Origin: Amorphophallus konjac
Taxonomy: Eukaryota > Streptophyta > Magnoliopsida > Alismatales > Araceae
Assembly: GCA_022559845.1 (NCBI GenBank)
Contig: CM040126.1
Span: 142,980,064-143,044,063 of the forward strand
Reading direction: 5' to 3'
DNA: 64,000 nucleotides
The notes beneath the pieces were generated by a model that was given only the letters and a program-made list of their open reading frames with translations, did not search any database and was not told where the DNA came from. The position numbers were made by a program, and so were the translations under genes. Below, piece after piece: positions 20,618 to 31,829 of this stretch. The first letter of the stretch is position 1. Each line of letters begins with the position of its first letter.

Positions 20618-22965
20618 TGATGGGGGCATCCCTCGCCCCCTCCACTTCTTTTGAAGCTCAGATTGCTCATCAGCGTGCGCCATTGTGTTCGTCATTTTAT
20701 TTGAGTCATCATCATGTAATTTTCCCTTTATTTGAGTCATGTACCTAGGTTAGTAGGTTATCTACCAAAGTCTTGTGTCATTGTGTTGGTTTGTTAGGCT
20801 ATTCGGCCAACTAATGGGCTAGGCCCAGGGGCGCCCCTCCCTTGGAGTGCTTGGTCAGTAGTTGTTTAGTCAGGGTCATTTTCATCCTAGGAAAAGTACA
20901 ATGAATATAAATAGGCCCCCACTCATCTCATATGTAAGAACTTTTGCATGAATATTGAAATCCAGAATTCCAAATCCCACTAGACCTCTCTCTCATTATC
21001 TCTCTCTCTATTGGGGTGGATTCCCATCTCTCTCTTTCTATCTCTTCTCTCTCTCTCTCTCTCTCCACCTAAGGGGGGCTGCGCCCTACCCTCTCTCTCC
21101 TCCCCTTCCCAACCACCCCTCTCCCACCTACCCCATTAAAGGCCTCTCCCCTTCCCCATAGCCCACTTTACTGCACCCCCCTAGTCCCAAGAGAGCTCCA
21201 CCCAATCCCCACCCCACCCTCCAACCCCCAACTACCCATTTCCCTTCCCCAAGCATCACTCCACCTTCCCAAGACACCTTTTCCAATCCCCAAGACCACC
21301 ATTGATCACCCCCCATCAAAGACAATTCAAACTCACACTCCCTCCACCCACTTGTGCCTCCCCCACCTTCCTCCTCTCCCTCCAAGTCCCAAATTCGTAG
21401 CTCCTCTCTCACCCACTGAAAACACCCCATTCCAGACCCCATTCTCCCTCTCCCACACCTTAGAACACCCCCTCCCAGGCGCCCTCACAACTAGGGTCAC
21501 TCCCACACCTGTTCACCCCATTTCCGCTTCCATTTACCCCATTTCTCCCACCACCTTCCACCTACAGTTCACAGGTTGCAGGTGGCAGAAGTCCAGCGAT
21601 TTGTAGAAGGTGTCACATCGTCATCCTGAGGCTTCTAAAAGCACTTCATACATCGTCGGAATCATCTTCGAGTTAGCTTTCCAACGGCGGTGGTTTTGTC
21701 ATCTTCCAAACTCCGAGCTGCCCGGGTGAGCCGTTCTCCACCGACTGCGCGAAGCTGCCATGACAGGAGACCAGAGCCGGAGTTGAAGCTCGTCTGCGAC
21801 GTTATTGTTGGGAATCTGATCAAGAGTTCTTCAGAAAAAGTCTTCTACTTCGAGTCTTCTACCATTCCCAAGAAGCAGAGTTCAGTTTGGAAACCGGAGC
21901 AGAAAGTTATCAATTTTCTCCCCAGAGCGCGCGGTTCGCTTCCACTCTGTCTGCACCGACCCGCCTTCAGTGTTCAGAGGATACCAGATTACTCCTAATC
22001 ATTTGGTATCCCCGTCAGTTCAGCTTCAAAGTAGACCCATCAACGGTTTCAACAGCTATGACGGCACCTGATTCCAAGCTCGAGAGCGTTCGTGGCACCC
22101 TCTGCTTCCTACTGTTGGGAACCTGCAGCTCTCCGAATAGAGGATCTGCTACCCTGTTCAAGCCCCTACCCCGACCAGCAGCGATTCCAGAAGAAATCAA
22201 GAAAATTCTGGTGTCTTCCCGCGAAGAGTTTCCCACTAGTTTTGTCTTCAGAAAAAATCCAAAGTGGTCGCAGTGTCAAGAGAACCGACTGTCTGTCCAG
22301 AAGCGCAGAGAATGGTCAGAATCGGCTTTGGCAACCTTTTCTTGTTTCTAGCTTGATTTCCCCCTTTCGCGTGGCCGGCTGAAGGCCCCTCCCTGCGTAG
22401 AGGTAGTTTTGGCTGTATCAACTTAACCCCCACCCCGAGATCCCCCCCCCCTTGCAAGGGGTGTAGTTCATGTATTAATTCAGGTCGCAGGTTTGAAGCT
22501 CCGTCGACGCGGCATGCGGGTGCATACCCACGCGTCCCCGCTCGCCCCCGTCTCCGGCCGGAGTCGGCGTCTTCACGTCGGCTAGGTGAGCCTCGATCCC
22601 TCTCTTGGCTGGTTTCAATTCATTGCTAGCATAGTATTATCACCATTGTTTCGTCGGATGGTGAATGAGAGCTCGGCCCTAAATTGCTAGTGTCGTGAGT
22701 GACCACCGCGGGCGAGTTGTGAGTGAACCATTACATCCCACACCCTTGGTGTGCTGGCCGCCCATGATTTGGGCATCTGAGGCCCATTTGGGGTTCTCCC
22801 CAAGCTAGCCAACCTTTGGAGCCTCAAGGACCCGCCTCGGACCCACTCCATCATCGCCAAGTTACCTTCGGGCACTAATGTGCGCCAAGAGAGTGAGCTC
22901 GCTAGTGTGAGTCCGCTGCCCAACTTGAATGCTTGCAAAATAGGTCCAAGGGTGGTTTAACATCA
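20618..22965 (+). repeat. 5' LTR of element D
   Basis: TATA box TATAAATAG at 20906-20914, then a CT-rich leader (about 20980-21600, with a (TC)n run near 21045-21065) and a GC-rich 3' part. ORFs on both strands of the C-rich leader (Pro/Ser-rich on +, Gly/Trp-rich on -) are composition artefacts. Confidence 0.93.
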
Positions 22966-22967
22966 AG

Positions 22968-22979
22968 TGGTATCAGAGC
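22968..22979 (+). other. Primer-binding site of D
   Basis: TGGTATCAGAGC two bases after the LTR end; tRNA-iMet type. Confidence 0.9.
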
Positions 22980-23023
22980 AAGTTCACAACTTGTCTCTAT
23001 CAAGTTGGTCCTAGGGCGTCCAT

Positions 23024-25524
23024 ATGTATTTAGAGTCTTCCAGTGCATCGCTCTTGTCCACTAGTATGGCCACCTCATACCGACCTTACCAATCGGCCCT
23101 CTCCATAAGTACAAACCACCAAGGGATGCCTACCACTAACACACATGACCTCCCTGACCATGTCAACTACCTCATGAAGGCCTTGACCTATGCCAATGAG
23201 CAGCTTGATAACATATCGGGTCAACTCAACTAACTTGGAGAAAATGGGCCCGCCCCAAGTACGGACAATGGAAGAACATGTCCCCCACCTCCAACTTTTG
23301 ATGGAACTCATCTTAATGACTATTTAGATTGGGAGGCATCAATGGACCATTACTTTGGGAGGGATCCCATGTCCGAGGATAGGAAGGTTCGATGTGCCAA
23401 AATGCAACTAACCAAAAGGGCTCAAACTCATTGGTTGAAAATTGAAGGCTTAAGAATAATTAGAAGGGAAGATCCCATCACCACTTGGGAAAACATGAAG
23501 GAACACCTTAGGGCTAGATATGTGTCCCTTTCCTATTCGGATCACCAAAGCCCAAGAAACCCTTCAATTCCTTCACCCCTAAAAGGGACACACCTCCCAA
23601 AACCAATCAAACCAAGCCTCCACACCCACCCCGCCTTCCTCTTCCAACCCCAATCTTACCCCAACCTAGGCCACCACTACTCCCAACCCCACTCCAAGTC
23701 CGACCTCGTTCACCACCCCGGATGCACCATGCCCCGATCATCATCACCCCACCCACAAAGTACCTACCCACCTCCTTGGTAGAAGAACCCATAATCCTAA
23801 CACCCGACCCCATAGTGGTGAACACCTCGGATCCAACCCCCACTTTGAGAGAAACACATGCCCAAGATGAGGACAAAGCTTTGCATTACGATCTTAACTT
23901 TATGCCCTCTCCTCTAGTAGGGAGTGAACTCATCATAAGTGGGTCCTTGGCTAGATGGTTAAAAGAGGGCCCAGCTCACCCGATCATGGCCTACCCATCC
24001 TTGGAGCAACACCTCTCCATAGTGCCCTTCAACTCCTATCGCACCACCATCCAATCATCTTATCAAGTGGAGACACTAGGGGACCTTCTCAAGGGCTTAG
24101 CATGGCAATTAGAGATGACTAGCATGTTGACCCCTATGGTCGAACAACCTAGGAGCCTTGGCCTCCTACACCTATGCATAGGGTCCATCACCTCAATGTG
24201 CACCATTGGTTGCTACACTAGTGACCTTCTCTTATTCCTCCCTATACCCGATAAGCCCGATGCTATCCATAAATTAGAGTTGCTTATCTCGGGTAGAACG
24301 CCGAGCCCTCCATTCATGGTCGACCATCCCACCAAAAACTCGGCCCAATTATTTCACTAGAGGAGGATGAATCACCAATATGTGAGGACCATGAGGACCT
24401 AGAGTTCCTCTCCCTAAGTGACCCTTATCATGACCCCTTCGATCCCTTCTTACACCCACCCACCTTACTCACCATCAACCTTTTCCTACCCCAACCAACC
24501 ATGTTGGACCAAGCCCACCTCTCCCAAGACCCAGACCACACCAAGGGAACCATGACCATGGGTGAAATACACTTAGGAAACAATGAAGAGCCCCTCTCCA
24601 TGATACCTACCTTCCTAGATCCTTTCGACCCTTTCACATGGAAGATCAAGAGCCACCCCACACCCATGCACATGGAGGTCATCTCTAGGATAGGAGTGCA
24701 TAAGTCTTGGCACAACACACCACTTGGCATGATTAGAAAGTCGGGTCCATTCATTCACATCACCCGCATGTCAAGTAGGAAGCATGAGTGGTCCCTATTT
24801 AGGTGTAACGGTCCTCCCCAATTCACCATTGGTCTTATATATGCTAGGAACCTACATGGGTGTCCGGGTCCTCCAACATTCATCACACTCACTCATAAGA
24901 GGGACACCTATGGATGCCCCGGTCCTCCCAAATCATTCAAAGTCTTCATAACATCAATGCATGATAGGTCTATATGTGGTTGTCCTGGACCACCTTTGCA
25001 TACCATACATTGTCCAATCACACCGCATCATAGTGCATGGCATATGCATCCGATCAAGTATCAAGCAACAAGCGGTGAGATTCACAACAAGCGAGAAAAA
25101 AACTCATGGGCGTCACTTGGAATTCCAAGTTGGTAACTTGACGATGATGACTTTGGAGTGGCTCTACCATAGGGTCACCTCCAATTTGAGGGCACGAGGA
25201 CTTGGACCTTGCCAAGTTCCGAGTGATTTTGGCAACCCGACTTGTGGGTTGGACTTACCGATGGGTTTTGGGATTCACCCGATTTCTCATGTGGCGGATC
25301 CGGCACCCTCTAAGGGCACCGCGGTGGATCCTAGTGAGTGCCTTGAGCTTACACCTATCCTTGCGAGAGACACCCTCGGAGTGCCACCACAAATTAGCCT
25401 GAGAGCCCGACGTGAGCACACGGCGGCAATACTAGGCAAGCAAGATCCCATCGCCAGCATGAGGGTGTGTCCGAGCCACTTTGACGAGCTGAAGCGCCCT
25501 TCTCCGGCTATAAGCGAAGGTTGA
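23024..25524 (+). pseudogene. Gag - unknown domain - integrase-tail polyprotein of D, broken
   Basis: Pieces in order: 23024-23782 (TAA inside at 23231-23233) with Gag core motifs FDGTHLNDYLDWE, MDHYFGRDPMSEDRKVR and TTWENMKEHLR, then a Pro-rich stretch; 23722-24360 in the next frame with the unknown domain (WLK, SIVPF, WQLEMTSM, IGSITS, TSDLLLFLP); 24501-25136 with three GCPGPP repeats (24850-25000); and 24961-25524 with a decayed integrase C-terminal domain (LEFQVG, NLRARGLGPCQV, HPISHVAD) running into a degraded chromodomain start. At least three frame changes. Collinear with the nearly intact E protein, which shows this is an inherited plan and not a chance deletion in one copy. No protease, RT, RNase H or integrase core. 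Confidence 0.8.
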
Positions 25525-25622
25525 GTTTGGAGATCGTGGTTCACCCGGAGCTGCATTTTGGTGTACTACTTCTCCGGTGGACTCATACTCGACGGGGTCG
25601 AGTTTTCCCCACCGCGGGGGTA

Positions 25623-27983
25623 TGATGGGGGCATCCCTCGCCCCCTCCACTTCTTTTGAGGCTCGGATTGCTCATCAGCGTGCGCCATTGTGTTCATCAT
25701 TTTATTTGAGTCATCATCATGTAATTTTCCCTTTATTTGAGTCATGTACCTAGGTTAGTAGGTTATCTACCAAAGTCTTGTGTCATTGTGTTGGTTTGTT
25801 TGGCTGTTGGGCCCAACTAATGGGCTAGGCCCAGGGGCGCCCCTCCCTTGGAGTGCTTGGTCAATAGTTGTTTAGTCAGGGTCATTTTCGTCCTAGGAAA
25901 AGTACAATGCCTATAAATAGGCCCCCACTCATCTCATATGTAAGAAATTTTGCATGAATATTGAAATCCAGAATTCCAAATCCCACTAGACCTCTTTCTA
26001 ATTATCTCTCTCTCTATTGGGGTGGATTCCCCTCTCTCTCTTTCTATCTCTTCTCTCTCTCTCTCTCTCTCTCTCCACCCAAGGGGGGCTGCGCCCTACC
26101 CTCTTTCTCCTCCCCTTCCCAACCACCCCTCGCCACCTACCCCATTAAATGCCTCTCCCCTTCCCCATAGCCCACTTTACTCCACCCCCTAGTCCCAATA
26201 GAGCTCCACCCATCCCCACCCCACTCTCCAACCCCCAACTACCCATTTCCCTTCCCCAAGCATCACTCCACCTTCCCAAGACACCTCTTCCCATCCCCAA
26301 GACCACCATTGATCACCCCCCATCAAAGACAATTCAAACTCACACTCCCTCCACGCACTTGTGCCTCCCCCACCTTCCTCCTCTCCCTCCAAGTCCCAAA
26401 TTCGTAGCTCCTCTCTCACCCACTGAAAACACCACATTCCAGACCACATTCTCCCTCTCCCACACCTTAGAACACCCCCTCCCAGGCCCCCTCACAACTA
26501 GGGGTCACTCCCACACCTGTTCACCTCGTTTCCGCTTCCATTTACCCCATTTCTCCCACCACCTTCCACCTACAGTTCGCAGGTTGCAGGTGGTAGAAGT
26601 CTAGCGACTTGCAGAAGGTGTCACGTCATCATCCTGAGGCTTCTGAAGGCTCTTCATACATCGTCGGAATTGTCTTTGAGTCAGCTTTCCAACGGCGGTG
26701 GTTTCGTCATCGTCCAAACAGCGAGCTGCCCGAGAGAGCCGTTCTCCCCCGACTGCGCGAAGCTACCCTGACAGGAGACCAGAGCCGGAGTTGAAGCTCG
26801 TCTGTGACGTTCCTGTTGAAAATCTGATCAAGAGTTCTTCATAAAAAGTCTTCTACTTCGAGTCTTCTACCATCCCCAAGAAGCAGAGTTCATTTTGGAG
26901 ACCGGAGCTGAAAGTTATCAATTTTCTCCCCTGAGCACGCGGTTCTGCTTCCACTCTGTCTGCACCGACCCTCCTTCAGTGTTCAGAGGCTACCAGATTA
27001 CTCCGACATCATTTGGCATCCTCGTGAGGTCGGATTCGAAGTAGACCCATCAGCGGTTCCAACGGCTCTGACGGCACCTGATTCCGTGCTCGGGAGCGTT
27101 CGTGGCACCCTCTGCTTCCTGCTGTTGGGAACTTGCAGCTGTCCGAACAGAGAATCTGCTATCCTGTTCCAGCCCCTACCCCGACCAGCAGCGGTGCCAT
27201 AAGAAATAAAGAAAATTCTGGTGTCTTCTCGGTCCAACTACGAAAAGTTTCCCACTACTTTTGTCTTCAGAAAAAATCCAGAGTGGTCGCAGTGTCAAGA
27301 GAACCGACTGTCTGTCCAGAAGTGCAGAGAATGGTCAGAATCGGCTTTGGCAACCTTTTCTTGTTTCTAGCTTGATTTCCCCCCTTTCGCTTGGCTGGCT
27401 GAAGGCCCCTCCCTGCATGGAGGTAGTTTTGGTTGTATCAACTTAACCCCCACCCCGAGATCCCCCCCCTTGCAAGGGGTGTAGTTCATGTATTAATTCA
27501 GGTCGCATGTTTGAAGCTCCGTCGACGCGGCGTGCAGGTGCATACCCATGCGTCCCCGCTCGCCCCCGTCTCCGGCCGGAGTCGGCGTCTTCACGCCGGC
27601 TAGGTGAACCTCGGTCCCTCTCTTGGCTGGTTTCAATTCATTGCTAGCATAGTATTATCGCCATTGTTTCGTCGGACGGTGAATGAGAGCTCGGCCCTAA
27701 ATTGCTAGTGTCGTGAGTGACCACCGCGGGTGAGTTGTGAGTGAACCATTACATCCCACGCCCTTGGTGTGCTGGCCGCCCATGATTTGGGCATCCCAGG
27801 CCCATTTGGGGTTCTCCCCAAGCTAGCCAACCTTTGGAGCCTCAAGGACCAGCCTCGGACCCTCTCCATCATCGCCAAGTTGCCTTCGGGCACTAATGTG
27901 CGTCAAGCGAGTGAGCTCGCTAGTGTGAGTCCCCTGCCCAACTTGAATGCTTGCAAAATAGGTCAAAGGGTGGTTTCACATCA
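25623..27983 (+). repeat. 3' LTR of element D
   Basis: Copy of the 5' LTR, TATA at 25912-25920. It preserves the LTR end CACATCA before TSD AGAGT. Confidence 0.93.
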
Positions 27984-27988
27984 AGAGT

Positions 27989-28322
27989 CCTTTGGACTCT
28001 GCCAGTTGTCCATTCTCACCCTGTTTAGGTACCTTGTGGTTGAGTGAATTCACATTTTAATTAATCCACTAAGGTCCTAAAAGAGAACTTATAAAAATCT
28101 TCGCACATCATTTGGAATTTGTTTGGGTAATTGGTTGATTCTTTTCTCATCTCTCTCCTCCATTGTATGTTGCACAGTGTCATCATTTGCACCTTTTTTG
28201 TCAGATTAGGCTCATTAGGTCTAGCTCATCTTCGTGTGTCTCCATTTAGCTGCATTTGTCTTAGGTTCATTCCCCTTCTTGTACTCATTTGAAATTCACT
28301 GTATAAAGTCTCCATTCTCCCC
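27989..28322 (+). other. Leader of element C, second part
   Basis: Continues the C leader after D. AT-richer than D; no feature besides the approach to the gag start at 28323. Confidence 0.6.
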
Positions 28323-29298
28323 ATGGAGCACTTCTCCCCTGTACCTTATTCCTATACTTCTCCATCTTCTTACCCCTGTGTGGATTCCTCTTCCCATGCG
28401 GGCTCGTCTCCTTATTCCTCTATTGGACCCTATTCTATTAACGGGCCTTCTTATCCCGCCCGTGCTGCTGTTAGCCCAGTCAATTCTGATTCCCACATTC
28501 ACAATTCCGCCAGGCCCATGCATTCCTCTGTTCCTGGAATGGGCTTTCCTTCTTCTCAGGCCGGATCCCCTTATCCGGCCCATCATCATTATCCTAGCCT
28601 AGATTCATCATCTCTTGCTCAGGCTGGCTCGTATCCTTCTAGGACTCTTCCTACCGAGGAGATGTTCGCTCGGGCCCAATGCCAGCTTGATGAATTGCAA
28701 TGACGAATCAACCCTCAGACTTCTTTCGATATCCCATTTGCATTCCGAGGTCTTTAGCTTCCCCCACGTCAACAGATTCCGGCTTATCATCGCTATGGTG
28801 GAATTGGTGACCCCTATGTTCATTTGAAGGATTTCCTCTATGAGTCGGCCCAGTTCCGGCATGATCAATGTTTGATGGTCTATTTGTTTGGCCTATCTTT
28901 GGAGGGCTCGACCAAGGATTGGTTCTTCACATTGCCACAAGAGCAGATGATGAATTTTCAAGCCATTCAAGCAAGATTTATTCAGCAGTACCGGGATCAT
29001 GTTGGGCCCAGACATTCTATGGTTGATCTGGCCCACGAGAAGATGAAGCCCGGTGAGGAATTCTTCACGTTTGCCGACCGCTGGCGTCGCCTGGCCGCGC
29101 AAGTCCCGGGGCATATTCCGGAGGGCGAGCAGATCAAGATGGTTATTTCTAATGCAACGCCCGAGCTCAGATGTATCTTAGCCATGAATGATATTACATC
29201 CTGGCAACAGCTTTACAATCGATCCCGCTTCGTTAGCCAACAACTCCTAGTTTCCTTTGACCATGAGCCTCCTCCACCTTCGCCTTCCACATACCCCT
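28323..29298 (+). pseudogene. Gag of element C, first part
   Basis: Opens with ATG at 28323 and a Ser/Pro/Tyr-rich N-terminal region of ~100 residues. A Gag capsid core follows (VHLKDFLYESAQFR, YLFGLSLEGSTKDWFFTLP, FQAIQARFIQQYRDHVG, GEEFFTFADRWRRLA), typical of the gypsy retrotransposon Gag family that builds the virus-like particle. In-frame stops TGA 28701-28703 and TAG 28755-28757 break it. The frame runs into the CCCCT target duplication of solo LTR H at 29294-29298 and resumes in frame at 42375. Confidence 0.85.
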
Positions 29299-30014
29299 TG
29301 TCACGCCCCGAGCCTTTATTATAGCAGAAGACTCGCTCGGGGAGCGCGAACAGCCGGCATGGTAAGCCTCTTGCAAGTAAGAATCAATCAGAGCACGAGA
29401 CAATCACACAAGTAAATGCAATTGCATAGGATTTAATCAACTTCAACTTCATATCATAATGCTTAATATTCAAAGATACAATCACTAATTTGATATTCAT
29501 TCTACTAGACTCAAGAAATTGGAAAATTACACTGACTCAATCTAGACATTATAAACTTCCTATGTCTTCACTCTTGTAATAACAACATTCAATCGCTCTC
29601 GGACCTGCTACTTGAATCACCCGAATCTGAATTCGAACTATTTCCATCTCCTGAAAAAACATTGGAAATAGGCAATGAGCACACTTGCCCAGTAGGTATC
29701 TTCGCATCAACATGAAGGCATTATTAAAGTAATTAACAATTTAGCTCTAAAGAATAAGGTAAAATCATGCGAATGCGAATCGATCATGCGAATCGCTCCC
29801 GAGCCTTTATTTACAGCGGAAGACTCGCTCGGGGAGCGCGAACAGCCAGCATGGTAAGCCTCTTAATGACTAGAGTCCAGAAAGATAAAGATAGACTCAG
29901 AGGAATGCGACGGTCTGGAACTGGGCCGTTACTTGGCCTGACGGTCCAGTCCAGGGCCGTTATTTTTCAAGAACAAGAAACCTGATAGTGTAATCTAATT
30001 AATGGGCTTTTATT

Positions 30015-30121
30015 GGTACAACCAACTCGGCGTCCTAGTGGGAATCCCAGGCTCGCGGAGATTTACGGAGGCCTTGAAACAATGATTTCCTAGTCCATTG
30101 GAAAGAATATCCAATAGAGAG
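30015..30121 (-). other. Shared LTR leader module, copy in G 3' LTR
   Basis: On the minus strand CTCTCTATTGG to GGTTGTACC, with GGCCTCCGTAAATCTCCG and GGGATTCCC inside. Confidence 0.8.
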
Positions 30122-30479
30122 GTCCTCATGTCCAAGATAGTGTTCCTATAGTGCAATGTGTGAACTAATGACATCATACCGGAGTAAGTGCCATGTAATT
30201 ATAGAATTGACTCTATTGACAGCGAGAGACATGTATAATCAAGGTGAAAACCATGGTGAAACTCCGTCAATACCATGCTTTAAAAGTCATGCTTTATAGT
30301 ACAAAACTATAAAATTTAGGTTCATGAAATTAGCATAGATCAAAGTAAAATAAGATATCAATCAGGCAATGCCTATTATGAACAATTAAACAACCTTAAA
30401 AACATGAAATCAGGTTGCAAACTTAGATATCTAGGCATAATCATATGTAATAGTGGCAAGTCATAGTCTGTCTAGGGTT

Positions 30480-30690
30480 GACAGAACACCGGATGTAACG
30501 GTCTTGTGAGGGGGCGTCACAGTGAAAGTGACGGTCAGTAGAGGGCCGTTACATGAAAGAAACGTGTCTGTCCAAGCGCGTTATTATGAACAGCGAAAAA
30601 TGTAGTACACAGAGTGTATAACGGTCTGTCTGAGGCCGTTATTTGAAAATGACGGTCTTAGCCTAGTGCGTTACATCATCTGCTACAGAA
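30480..30690. repeat. Palindrome array ACGGTC...GCCGTTA in G 3' LTR
   Basis: Five units in ~200 bp: GTAACGGTCTTG...GGGCGTCAC, GTGACGGTC...GGGCCGTTAC, AACGTGTC...GCGCGTTA, ATAACGGTC...GGCCGTTAT and TGACGGTC...GTGCGTTAC. The same set is at 38330-38520 in the 5' LTR. Confidence 0.8.
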
Positions 30691-31785
30691 AACTAACATG
30701 GAGACTAAGAGATTAACTCACATCATGTCTGGAAATCAACATATTCTAAGCATGATGATGATGTCTAGGTTATCTATATGCATAGGTAATTGTGGGTAGA
30801 TGAGCGATTATGTTTTAATTTCTATATTAGGGCTAGGAGGTGCATGCAATACATATAACTAATAAGACATGAAATCAATGATCTAGCATGCATGAGGTTC
30901 AATTAAACCAGAGGCTCTTAATCCTATAAAGCTCTTTTTGCCGTTCATGAGATAACCTACCTCTTTCTTAGGTTGAAGTTTCTGTATTTGGTTGAGAATT
31001 CAGCCCTAGTTCTTCACCTTCCTTTGTGACTTCTCCAGCTACTTCCTTGGGCTCTAACCCCACGTCCTCTTGACCTAAGGATGTGAAATTCGGAGGGGAT
31101 TTAGTCTAAAGTATAATAAACAAAAACTTTAAAACAACTTACCTGAAATAATGACTTCTTACCTTCCTTCTTTACGTCCCAAAAGTAAGGGTCGCACAGT
31201 TCAAAACTATGCCCTAGTTATAGAGTTTAGGTTAGGGTTTGAAGATTAGATCGATTCTAGAGTCCTTATTCCACTAAATCCTTATCCCTAAGAGTCCTTA
31301 GAGTTATTATGAGCCTCCTCATTCGATCCATAGTGGATAGGAGTATCAAGTTCCAATCTTTTCACGAGTTCCTTTCTTCACGGAACTGACAGGCGTGTAA
31401 CGGTCGAGTGACCCTGCGTCACTTGGCTGTGACGGTCTCGCGATAGACCGTTACAGTCTTCGTAGTTAGGAGTTTTAAAATATTAAAACTCTTTTAATCA
31501 TTATCTAAATATTTATCTATGTATATAATTTGTATTTATCCCAAAAATCCGTGGATAAGCTTAATTACCTTCTAGAATGTGGGCCAAACTTTAATGGGCT
31601 TGGTTTAAAACCTTTTGGATCTTAATTAAGTGAGTTGGGTTAATTGATTAACACTATTTGGCCTTATAATGACTTATTATTCAAATAAATCATTTATAAA
31701 TTCCTTTAACCCTTTTATAATTTCTAGAAAAGTATTAAATAACCTAGGAAATACTTATATATATATAAAATTTTGGGGCTTTACA

Positions 31786-31798
31786 TCCTCCCCCACTT
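31786..31798 (-). other. Polypurine tract of G
   Basis: AAGTGGGGGAGGA on the minus strand, next to the 3' LTR start. Confidence 0.9.
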
Positions 31799-31829
31799 AG
31801 AAGAATTTGGTCCCAAAATTTAATACATG

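Larger units (their letters stand above)
20618..27983 (+). mobile_element. Element 'D': non-autonomous chromovirus-derived element
   Basis: 7,366 bp inserted in the leader of C. LTRs 20618-22965 (2,348 bp) and 25623-27983 (2,361 bp) start TGATGGGGGCATC and end CATCA; TSDs AGAGT at 20613-20617 and 27984-27988 fix the ends. The interior (2,657 bp) has a tRNA-iMet PBS, a decayed Gag-X-integrase-tail ORF and a short purine tract (25614-25622). It is a sister of element E (same LTR ends, layout and protein plan), but clearly older and more damaged. The TGATG...CATCA ends and Gag type suggest a CRM/Galadriel-like chromovirus ancestor. Confidence 0.93.
29795..31785 (-). repeat. 3' LTR of G, with internal deletion
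   Basis: ~1,990 bp against 3,145 bp for the 5' LTR. The sequence jumps at 29873 from GCCTCTT to AATGACTAG, removing the equivalent of about 36557-37707. Otherwise it is nearly identical to the 5' LTR. Palindromes are at 30480-30690 and 31395-31460; donor-like GTAGGTTATC is at 30960 (minus). Confidence 0.85.

Noticed and set aside
21128..21606. Pro-rich and Gly/Trp-rich ORFs on both strands of the D LTR (also 26149-26604 and E LTR)
   Set aside because: Both arise from the same C-rich leader; ORFs open on both strands are expected from composition.
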